Below, one piece after another: positions 57,745 through 64,000 of a DNA stretch of 64,000 bases (position 1 is the first letter of the stretch; each line of letters opens with the position of its first letter). The DNA is taken from NCBI RefSeq assembly GCF_002995785.1, contig NZ_PVXO01000044.1, forward strand, positions 1-64,000. Reading direction: 5' to 3'. Below the pieces are notes generated by a model that saw nothing but the letters and a program-made list of their open reading frames with translations, had not been told where the DNA came from and searched no databases. The translations under genes were made by a program, and so were the position numbers. This stretch comes from Clostridium liquoris. Lineage in GTDB: Bacteria > Bacillota > Clostridia > Clostridiales > Clostridiaceae.

Positions 57745-58468
57745 CACTATCCTCTAGAATAGGGTCTTCTTTTCTGCAAATGTCCATAGTGAATACGGAC
57801 ATATAAAACTCTATAATTGTGGTAATAAGAGTTACTATAGAATAGGTTAATAAGCCAGTACTAGGCTTAATTTTCATAATGAAAGTTATTACCCCGCTTA
57901 TTAAGCTCACTAAAAGTATATACCAAAAATACTTTTTCCCCAGCACCCTGCCTTTACTTAATGCCTCTTCTGGTGATGTATCATGGTATATTAGATATGA
58001 TTCGCAGGGAGCTATTGTTATGATTACATAAATTAACAAAATGAATACTCCTATTAATATAATTGGAAGGGCTATAGCAAATATACTAAGAAGCAATATG
58101 CCTATAATTATAGCAATAATAATAATAGTTAATCCTAAATACCTTAAATAAAATCTAAGGCTTTCTCTAAAGCTCTCCTTATAGCTAACTTCCTTTTCTT
58201 TTATTATACTTTTTATAACTAACTGTAAAAATCCATAAAATAATGGTGCTGCAAATAAAGTAATTAGAAGCATAACTATATTATTCAATATAGAAGTCCC
58301 TACATTCCCTGGATGTGCAGCCCCTTGTGTTATAACACTATATTTATCAGTTCCTATAGTGCTGTTAGTGGCTTCAAAGGTTGTAATTTCATAAGCTAGC
58401 TTTACTAAAATAAAGGGTACAAGTAGCTTGAAATTTTGTAAATATTTTTTCAGAACATCTTTATACAT
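57722..58468 (-). CDS. Polytopic membrane protein of unknown function
   Basis: 248 aa from the ATG at 58468; an ATG five codons earlier is possible. About six transmembrane helices: about 18-34, about 62-88 (NNIVMLLITLFAAPLFYGFL), 115-135, 136-160, 183-205 and 210-235. No catalytic motif. The C-terminal GQLTIDN comes from a repeat element, so the natural end was probably altered by insertion. It overlaps the region before the patatin gene; the two may be one unit. Family not recognised. Confidence 0.8.
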   Translation of the reverse strand: MYKDVLKKYLQNFKLLVPFILVKLAYEITTFEATNSTIGTDKYSVITQGAAHPGNVGTSILNNIVMLLITLFAAPLFYGFLQLVIKSIIKEKEVSYKESFRESLRFYLRYLGLTIIIIAIIIGILLLSIFAIALPIILIGVFILLIYVIITIAPCESYLIYHDTSPEEALSKGRVLGKKYFWYILLVSLISGVITFIMKIKPSTGLLTYSIVTLITTIIEFYMSVFTMDICRKEDPILEDSGQLTIDN

Positions 58469-58557
58469 TAACGTATCCTCCATTAATCGTTATGCTTTTA
58501 TTTTACCATAATATTTACATTTACTCCAACTGATTATCATATAATATTGGTTACCAA

Positions 58558-58607
58558 TAAAAATAAGGCTATGGATGATATGATAACCATTCATAGCCTT
58601 ATTTTGT
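58558..58607 (-). terminator. Terminator of the 4-hydroxybutyrate operon
   Basis: Stem AAATAAGGCTATG / CATAGCCTTATTT of 13 bp with T5 on the minus strand. It closes the abf operon behind the permease gene. Confidence 0.88.
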
Positions 58608-58631
58608 TATTTAATTATATTAATTATTAAG

Positions 58632-60002
58632 CTAATCCTGAATAGAGGTTTCGTTATCTACTACTGTCTTTTTATTTCTTCCTAAATCGCTTAAACAAAG
58701 ATGAAGGATAATACCTACTGCTAATCCCCAAGCTGCTCCTCTTGTAGCTAAAACTGCTCCCATAACTCCTGCAATACCTTTATCTAAATCTGTGAAGCAT
58801 ATGTCCATTGCAAGTCTTGTGCATACATATCCCTGAACTAATAATGTCAAAGATAATGCCACTGGTAATACAGGCTGTACAAGGGAAACTATTGGAATCA
58901 AAGCTACTGATATAAAAGTAACCCATCTAAAAGTTCCAACACCGCTAAATATTGAATCCATAGCTTCTCGACCTTCTTTGTATCTTTGAGAAACCGCTGC
59001 TGTTACAGCTGCCCATAGTGGGCCGCAAAGTGGTACATATGGTGCTATTAAACTCATTACTATATTTCTAAAACCACTTATTAAATTTGATCTATTGGAG
59101 TTAAAATCAATTTTTTCATCTTTTCTAACTTCTTTGGCTTCATTAATTAAAGCTTCACTGGTGACAAAATCTCCAAATGCTATTATATATGCCATAATAG
59201 CCATTGGTATAGCTGATATAAATAGTGAGATATCTGGAAATCCTATTCCAAATGGACTTACTGTTTTTATTATCTCTGGAAAGTTAGGCAAGTGAACTAC
59301 AGAGCCTATTTCAATTTTTGGCACTGGTAATTCTCCTGCAATAGGTCCAACTATAATACTTAAAATAATTGCTGGCAGCATTCCATACTTGGCTATAGCA
59401 TTTAATACTTTATTTTTCTTTCTTAAACTTCTAAAGCTTTCCGAAAACAACAAATAGAATGCAACCACAACTCCTATTGTAACAGATATTGGGTATTTAC
59501 CATATCTTCCTCCAACACTAAATTCGCCCATTATTGCTGCAAAACCAGCTCCAAGCAGAATACCTGCCTTTATTGAATTAGGCACTATATCCATAAGCTT
59601 ACCTGCTGCACCTGTTATACCCATTACAATAAATATTATTCCTACTATAATCTGCAATGCTATTAGTGCTTTTATTCTTTCAGGTCCTACTGCAAAGCTA
59701 CTTAAATAAGCAATAGTAAGTGGTATAGATGGCGTTATCCATCCTGGTACTACAGGGTCTCCTAATAGAGCATGGGTACAATATAGAAATCCATTGATGA
59801 TAACCATTCCCCAAGCAATATCAAATGGTATACCTAAGGTTTCAGTTAAGATAGGTATTGCTCCAAGACAAGTAGCACACATTAGCATAGCTTGAAAAGC
59901 TTCAGACCATTCCCACCTGTAGTGAATAAAAGGAAGTCTAATTTTGAAAAGACCCGCCGGTGTATAAGGTTGTTCTTTCCCATATTCTCTTTTCATTGCC
60001 AT
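58632..60002 (-). CDS. Permease of the 4-hydroxybutyrate operon (SLC23/NCS2-like)
   Basis: 456 aa with about 12-14 hydrophobic helices. RLPFIHYRWEWSEAFQAMLM near the start, LLGDPVVPGWITPSIPLTIA (re-entrant substrate segment), AYIIAFGDFVTSEALINEAK and ISGFRNIVMSLIAPYVPLCG place it near the nucleobase/ascorbate (SLC23) and related sodium or proton symporters, but it is distant from characterised members. Its operon position suggests uptake of a substrate of the pathway such as 4-hydroxybutyrate, 4-aminobutyrate or succinate. The substrate is unknown. Confidence 0.83.
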   Translation of the reverse strand: MAMKREYGKEQPYTPAGLFKIRLPFIHYRWEWSEAFQAMLMCATCLGAIPILTETLGIPFDIAWGMVIINGFLYCTHALLGDPVVPGWITPSIPLTIAYLSSFAVGPERIKALIALQIIVGIIFIVMGITGAAGKLMDIVPNSIKAGILLGAGFAAIMGEFSVGGRYGKYPISVTIGVVVAFYLLFSESFRSLRKKNKVLNAIAKYGMLPAIILSIIVGPIAGELPVPKIEIGSVVHLPNFPEIIKTVSPFGIGFPDISLFISAIPMAIMAYIIAFGDFVTSEALINEAKEVRKDEKIDFNSNRSNLISGFRNIVMSLIAPYVPLCGPLWAAVTAAVSQRYKEGREAMDSIFSGVGTFRWVTFISVALIPIVSLVQPVLPVALSLTLLVQGYVCTRLAMDICFTDLDKGIAGVMGAVLATRGAAWGLAVGIILHLCLSDLGRNKKTVVDNETSIQD

Positions 60003-60080
60003 AAAGGTTTCCTCCTATTTATTAAATTTAATACCCTATTTTAATAATTTATACACTAATATATACTCGCCTGTTGTCTT

Positions 60081-61379
60081 TTAAAACTGCTGATGAAATC
60101 TATTCTCGCACTCCTTAATTAGCCCTTCTCTAAAATTTGGATGAGCAATATTTATTAAAGCCCTAGCCCTCTCTCTCAAATTTTTACCTTTAAGATGAGC
60201 AATTCCAAACTCAGTAACTACATAATCTACATCATTTCTAGAAGTTGTAACAGCAGCTCCTTCATCTAGTAATGGAACTATTTTTGACACAGTTCCCTTT
60301 GCTGCAGTTGCTGGCATTGCAATAATAGATTTTCCATCTTTACACATATTAGATCCTCTTACAAAATCCAATTGCCCCCCAACACCGCTTATCTGCTTTA
60401 GTCCTACACTTTCAGACGCAACCTGTCCCATCAAGTCTACCTGAACACATGAGTTTATTGATACCATTTTACTGTTCTTCATTATTACTGTTGGATCGTT
60501 TACATAATCAACAGGGTACATTTCCAACATAGCATTATTGTTAGCAAAATCATATAGTTTCTTGGTTCCCATTAAGAATGTAACAACTATCTTGCCTGGA
60601 TGAATAGTTTTAGCTTTATTTGTAATAACTCCCGCTTCTACTAATTCCACTACCCCATCAGATATCATTTCTGAGTGGATTCCTAAATCTTTTTTATCCC
60701 TTAAAAAGAGTAATACCGCATCTGGAATTGCACCTATCCCAAGCTGAAGAGTAGCTCCATCCTCTATTAACGATGCACAATTTTCTCCTATAGCTCTTTC
60801 AACTTCCCCAATTCTAGCTGGCTTAAGTTCTATTACTGGATGAGAACTTTCTACTACATAGTCAATTTCTGAAATATGAATAAAACAGTCTCCCATAGTT
60901 CTTGGCATTTGGTCATTTACTTCTGCAATCACTAGCTTTGCACATTCTGCTGCTGGTTTGGTATAATCATTTGAAACACCAAAACTACAGTATCCATGTT
61001 CATCTGGAGGTGTAACTTGTATTAATGCTACATCTACAGGTAAGCTTGTTCTAAATAGCTTTGGTACTTCTGAAAAGAAACATGGAGTAAAATCTCCCCT
61101 GCCTGATGCTACGGCATCTCTTGTAGTTCCCCCTACAAATATAGCATTATGTCTAAAATGTTCCTCCATTCCTGGCTGCGCATATCCTGCCTTTCCCATA
61201 GCAACCATATGAACTATTTCTACATCTTTATAGTTTTCCTTATGTGCAACCATTTCATCAATAACTGCTGCTGGTTCTCCTACTGCATGACCTAATACAA
61301 CTCTGTCACCTGACTTTACCTTCCCAGCTGCTTCTTCTACTGAAATAACTTTGCTTTCATACAATTGCTGCCAACTCAT
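60081..61379 (-). CDS. abfT: 4-hydroxybutyrate CoA-transferase
   Basis: 432 aa. Typical segments: ESKVISVEEAAGKVKSGDRV, HFRHNAIFVGGTTRDAVASG, QVTPPDEHGYCSFGVSNDYT, LQLGIGAIPDAVLLFL and HSEMISDGVVELVEAG, which carries the conserved catalytic glutamate. C-terminal ATAAKGTVSKIVPLLDEGAA and TEFGIAHLKGKNLRERARAL complete the AbfT/Cat2-type family. It transfers CoA from acetyl-CoA or butyryl-CoA to 4-hydroxybutyrate for the dehydratase. It is third of four genes in the operon. Confidence 0.93.
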   Translation of the reverse strand: MSWQQLYESKVISVEEAAGKVKSGDRVVLGHAVGEPAAVIDEMVAHKENYKDVEIVHMVAMGKAGYAQPGMEEHFRHNAIFVGGTTRDAVASGRGDFTPCFFSEVPKLFRTSLPVDVALIQVTPPDEHGYCSFGVSNDYTKPAAECAKLVIAEVNDQMPRTMGDCFIHISEIDYVVESSHPVIELKPARIGEVERAIGENCASLIEDGATLQLGIGAIPDAVLLFLRDKKDLGIHSEMISDGVVELVEAGVITNKAKTIHPGKIVVTFLMGTKKLYDFANNNAMLEMYPVDYVNDPTVIMKNSKMVSINSCVQVDLMGQVASESVGLKQISGVGGQLDFVRGSNMCKDGKSIIAMPATAAKGTVSKIVPLLDEGAAVTTSRNDVDYVVTEFGIAHLKGKNLRERARALINIAHPNFREGLIKECENRFHQQF

Positions 61380-61390
61380 TTAACTCACCC

Positions 61391-61678
61391 CTATTTTTTC
61401 ATTAATATTTCTTTAGCCATATTAAGTAGTTCTTCACTAACCTGATTTATAAGAACTACTTCTTTTATTTCAGGAAATTTCTCTTTTAATTTACTCTCTA
61501 TTACATCTTCCACTGTATATTTAGCAGATGGGCAGCCACTGCATTGCCCCACTAATTTTATTTCAACAACCCCATCATTTATGCCCAATAATTGTATATC
61601 ACCATAATGCTCTCTAAGATGAGGTCTAATTTCACTATCTATTACTTTTTCTATTTCTTCAATCACTGTTGTAATCAC
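61391..61678 (-). CDS. NifU-like C-terminal domain protein
   Basis: About 95 aa. The start is not fixed: GTG at 61678 or GTG at 61666 is likely. The frame open further upstream runs into a repeat element and lacks a ribosome binding site. IEKVIDSEIRPHLREHYGDI, NDGVVEIKLVGQCSGCPSAK (CxxC) and ESKLKEKFPEIKEVVLINQV match the NifU C-terminal/Nfu family that carries Fe-S clusters to apo-enzymes. Its place between abfD and abfT suggests it helps mature the [4Fe-4S] centre of the dehydratase. Confidence 0.87.
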   Translation of the reverse strand: MITTVIEEIEKVIDSEIRPHLREHYGDIQLLGINDGVVEIKLVGQCSGCPSAKYTVEDVIESKLKEKFPEIKEVVLINQVSEELLNMAKEILMKK

Positions 61679-61716
61679 CACCTTTTTCAGAGTACAGAGT
61701 ACAGAGTAATTTTTAG

Positions 61717-61847
61717 TTGACAGTGGACAATTGACAGTTAAGGATGTTTTTCTAAGCAAAGCTTAGAAAAACTAAAATTAATTAACTTGCTAGAATTTTT
61801 TACTCCGTAAAAAATTCTTTCCTTAACTGTCCACTGTCAATTGTCAA
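61717..61847. repeat. 131-bp inverted-repeat element with two inner hairpins
   Basis: Arms of 28 bp (61717-61744 and 61820-61847) share GACAGTTAAGGA at the inner end and TTGACA at the outer end, with a scrambled centre. Inside are TTTTTCTAAG/GCTTAGAAAAA and AGAATTTTTTAC/GTAAAAAATTCTT hairpins. It lies between abfD and the NifU-like gene. Its right arm touches the abfD stop codon. The shape is that of a small non-coding (MITE-like) element. Confidence 0.75.
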
Positions 61848-63302
61848 TTATTCTTTTATTCTTGCAATAGCTTTTGCTAGTGCTTTCTTATGGCCTAAAT
61901 TTCCCTGTCTTGCAATCATAATTCTTTGAGCCTGTGGTGATCCTGCACCATGCATTGATTCTGTTCTGTATCCTACTGCTGCAGTTCCTAAAGTAATATT
62001 TTCAATAAGTCTTAATATTCTCATACGATTTTCTGTTGGCACAGATGCAATACCTTTCAAATATTTTTCAATATATGGACCTGTTTTTTCATTTCTATAA
62101 TCCTTTTCTGATGGCATAGTAACCATTATTCCTCCAGCAATGTCTTCTGCAAGCCTTGCTATTTCATATGGGAATCTAGTAACATTTTGCTTACATACAT
62201 TTGCAAGCAGTAAGTCTATAATATAGTTGCCTGATTCAGTTTTATATCCTTCAGCTGAACAAGCTATTCCACAAGCATATAATGTTTCATTTAAGTGGGT
62301 CATTTCTATTAATTTATCTTTAACATGTGATGCCTTGTTAGCTCCATTATAGTCAGCAGCAAGTGCAGCAGCTCCTATAAGAACGTCACCAACACCAACT
62401 TTACATCCACCATAGCTTTGTCTATGGTATCCTGCAAATCTCTCTACTAGCATACCTGCAAATTCGGTTTCTCCGTCTAAGAATATTCTTTCATTTGGAA
62501 CAAATACATCATCAAATATAGTTAAAGCCTCTACCCCTCCAAAGACTTTATTCCCTACATCTATATCTGCACCAGCTTCAAGTTTTCTGCTATCACAAGA
62601 CTGTCTTCCTACAATCATAAATATTCCCTCTGTATCTGTAGGTACAGCAAAGGAAATTGCATAGTCCTTATCTTCTGGTCTCATAGCTACAGTTGGCATA
62701 ACCAAAACTTCATGGGAGTTACAAATACCGGTCTGGTGAGCTTTTGCTCCTCTTACTACAACTCCATCTGGTCTTCTTTCTACAACTCTTAAATATAAAT
62801 CCGGGTCTGACTGTTTACTTGGCGATAACCCCCTATCCCCTTTAGGGTCTGTCATAGCACCATCTACAGTTAAATCATTTTCCTGAACATATTTCAAATA
62901 TTTTTTAAATTTTTCATGGTAATCTGTCCCATAGGCCTTATCTATCTCGTATGTAGTGCTATACTCAGCATTGAAAGCATCCATACCAACACATCTTTGG
63001 AAACATGCTGCAGTTTTTTGACCACATAATCTCTGCATTTTTACCTTTTTAATAAGATCTTCAGTACTACTATGAATGTGCCCGAAACGATTAATTTTAT
63101 TACCAGTTAATGTAGAAGTAGTTGTCATTAAGTCTTCATATTCAGGCATTTGAGCTAAATCATAAGTCATTTTTACAGAATTCATTGATGGACGAATTAC
63201 TGGATTGTCAACTGGATTTTCTATTTTTTCTCCAAACATGTAAACATTTAAATTAAGCTTACGAAGACTTTCTACATATTGTTCCCCTGTCATCAATGCC
63301 AT
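61848..63302 (-). CDS. abfD: 4-hydroxybutyryl-CoA dehydratase
   Basis: 484 aa from the ATG at 63302, aligned with the known AbfD start (MTxEQYxESLRKLN). Signatures: VKMQRLCGQKTAACFQRCVG with the two cluster cysteines (Cys100 and Cys104 here) and FAGYHRQSYGGCKVGVGDVL with the cluster histidine and third cysteine seven residues later. FAD-binding regions are present in the acyl-CoA dehydrogenase-like fold. It converts 4-hydroxybutyryl-CoA to crotonyl-CoA through a radical mechanism with one [4Fe-4S] and FAD, and isomerises vinylacetyl-CoA. Oxygen-sensitive. Transcription probably begins at the sigma-54 promoter 52 bases upstream. Confidence 0.97.
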   Translation of the reverse strand: MALMTGEQYVESLRKLNLNVYMFGEKIENPVDNPVIRPSMNSVKMTYDLAQMPEYEDLMTTTSTLTGNKINRFGHIHSSTEDLIKKVKMQRLCGQKTAACFQRCVGMDAFNAEYSTTYEIDKAYGTDYHEKFKKYLKYVQENDLTVDGAMTDPKGDRGLSPSKQSDPDLYLRVVERRPDGVVVRGAKAHQTGICNSHEVLVMPTVAMRPEDKDYAISFAVPTDTEGIFMIVGRQSCDSRKLEAGADIDVGNKVFGGVEALTIFDDVFVPNERIFLDGETEFAGMLVERFAGYHRQSYGGCKVGVGDVLIGAAALAADYNGANKASHVKDKLIEMTHLNETLYACGIACSAEGYKTESGNYIIDLLLANVCKQNVTRFPYEIARLAEDIAGGIMVTMPSEKDYRNEKTGPYIEKYLKGIASVPTENRMRILRLIENITLGTAAVGYRTESMHGAGSPQAQRIMIARQGNLGHKKALAKAIARIKE

Positions 63303-63354
63303 AAAAACCATCCCTTTCAAATTTAATTATTTACTTTTTATACATATATTACAT

Positions 63355-63370
63355 AGCAATAGCCATGCCA
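63355..63370 (-). promoter_or_regulatory. Sigma-54 (-24/-12) promoter of abf operon
   Basis: On the minus strand TGGCATGGCTATTGCT, matching TGGCAYGRNNNTTGCW closely, with GG and GC ten bases apart. It is placed for a leader of about 40 bases before abfD. A Fis-type activator gene lies just upstream. Confidence 0.87.
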
Positions 63371-63587
63371 ATTGGAAATGCTATGGAATGGATTGTTAAA
63401 AATCAGGTTTCTCCCTCAATATACAATAGCCTACGCCTCATGTTACTTATATGTAGATTTAATGAAAAATTAAGGTCCGTTGCACTTTTACAACGAACCT
63501 TAATTTTTTAATTTACTATATAATTCTATTCCTTAATATACAGCATCTATATGAAATACTATATTTTTTGCATATTTGCAACACATT
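63371..63587. other. Upstream region of abf operon
   Basis: Contains the terminator at 63464-63510. It presumably also holds the upstream activating sequence for the sigma-54 activator (63371-63460), but I cannot single out a clear palindrome. No coding frame of note. Confidence 0.5.
63464..63510. terminator. Bidirectional terminator upstream of abf operon
   Basis: ATTAAGGTCCGTTG / CAACGAACCTTAAT, 14-bp stem with one mismatch, flanked by A5 and T6 tracts. It separates the activator/cysteine-protein unit from the sigma-54 promoter. Confidence 0.85.
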
Positions 63588-63860
63588 TCATTTTTGCAAC
63601 ATAATATTATTTATTGCATTAGAAATTATAGAATAGTCCTTATCGCTTAATATAAATACCTTACCATACTTGCCATGTAAATTTTGGTGATTGGCACAAC
63701 AGCTAGTACATCCGCACAAAACCACAATTAAATCGTAGGTTTTACCTTCCTTTGCTAATTCCACAGTTAAATCTTTAAATTCACTTATTAGCTTTGTAAC
63801 AATATTCCCTCTATCATATTTTGGGTTACATCCCCCACAATATTTAATACCTATTATCAT
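63588..63860 (-). CDS. Small cysteine-rich protein of the activator operon
   Basis: 90 aa. KYCGGCNPKYDRGNIV carries CxxC at the N-terminus and LIVVLCGCTSCCANHQNLHG has four more cysteines in a CxCxxCC pattern. The alternation resembles metal- or Fe-S-binding proteins. It has no membrane segment. It lies 15 bases after the activator stop, so it is co-transcribed with it, and it faces a terminator. It may sense or carry metal or cluster for the abf system. I cannot name the family with confidence. Confidence 0.78.
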   Translation of the reverse strand: MIIGIKYCGGCNPKYDRGNIVTKLISEFKDLTVELAKEGKTYDLIVVLCGCTSCCANHQNLHGKYGKVFILSDKDYSIISNAINNIMLQK

Positions 63861-63875
63861 AACATCACCTATTTA

Positions 63876-64000
63876 TTAACACTTAATATTTTTTCACCAT
63901 GTGTTTTTCAGAATACCTTTTCCTTTTTCTCACAAAAGTAGAAGCATCCATGCCTAAATACGCAGCAGCATCTCTAACATTTCCATACTTTTCAAAGGCC
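63876..64000 (-). CDS. Sigma-54-dependent activator, C-terminal end (partial)
   Basis: 41 codons to the stop at 63876, open to the window edge: AFEKYGNVRDAAAYLGMDAS then TFVRKRKRYSEKH. This is a Fis-type HTH (helix, turn, recognition helix with RKRKRY), as found at the end of NtrC-like enhancer-binding proteins. The gene runs in the direction of the abf operon and the sigma-54 promoter lies just beyond it. Hence it is the presumed activator of abfD. The sensor and ATPase domains are outside the window. Confidence 0.82.

Noticed and set aside
61679-61759. N-terminal extension of the NifU-like protein
   Set aside because: It is translated repeat sequence without a ribosome binding site.

Overview
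The window is low-GC DNA (about 30% by eye) from a Clostridium-type anaerobic Firmicute. The evidence is strict AGGAGG ribosome binding sites, a surface protein with three cell-wall-binding-2 repeats, and a 4-hydroxybutyrate fermentation operon (4-hydroxybutyryl-CoA dehydratase plus 4-hydroxybutyrate CoA-transferase). It also has a CoA-dehydratase activase operon and a siphophage-type prophage with clostridial features. The species cannot be fixed from the sequence alone.

Layout. 1-2058: one host membrane-protein gene, a decayed gene remnant and terminators. 2059-4022: the 3' two thirds of an S-layer-like gene with no start codon, ribosome binding site or anchoring domain. About 4191-42591: a prophage of roughly 38 kb, nearly all on the minus strand. 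In transcription order (right to left) it carries ImmA-type protease and repressor, an early small gene, a sigma-like protein, replication (DUF2800, DUF2815, family A polymerase, VapE primase-helicase, VRR-NUC nuclease, SNF2 helicase) and an ArpU/DUF1492-type regulator. Next come an autonomous XRE/ImmA/PIN triplet, HNH nuclease with a possible cos region, a plus-strand toxin-antitoxin pair, a ParB-methyltransferase and an amidoligase cassette. It ends with terminase, portal, protease, capsid, connectors, tail (with a programmed -1 frameshift), tail tip/fibre, holin, amidase, integrase, a DNA-binding-like protein and an Rpn-type nuclease. 42907-45879: an intact S-layer-like gene, paralogous to the fragment on the other side of the prophage. 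46350-58468: host genes for an acyltransferase, a SEC-C protein, a secreted beta-propeller protein, an MnmM-like methyltransferase, ManA, a TetR regulator, a three-gene dehydratase-activase operon, a VanW protein, a patatin lipase and a membrane protein. 58632-64000: the 4-hydroxybutyrate operon and the 3' end of its likely sigma-54 activator.

How the genes work together. The right-hand operon is predicted to run from a near-consensus sigma-54 (-24/-12) promoter at 63355-63370 through abfD, a NifU-like protein, the CoA-transferase and a 12-TM-type permease to a strong terminator at 58558-58607. A Fis-type helix-turn-helix typical of sigma-54 activators ends at 63876, just upstream. The activase operon (52062-55032) may serve a 2-hydroxyacyl-CoA dehydratase encoded elsewhere.

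The most interesting items are: the S-layer fragment that begins exactly at a 13-bp block shared with the intact gene; the phage cassette of two amidoligase paralogues (one lacking the catalytic motif), a coupled 62-aa protein and a GGCT-like protein, with the two amidoligase genes preceded by the same 31-bp element; the XRE/ImmA/PIN triplet with its own palindromic operator; an iteron-like putative origin next to VapE; two hairpins with different stems but the same loop at 40155-40256; and a 131-bp inverted-repeat element in the abf operon with a partial copy that forms the end of another gene. No tRNA, rRNA, CRISPR array or recognisable insertion sequence was seen.
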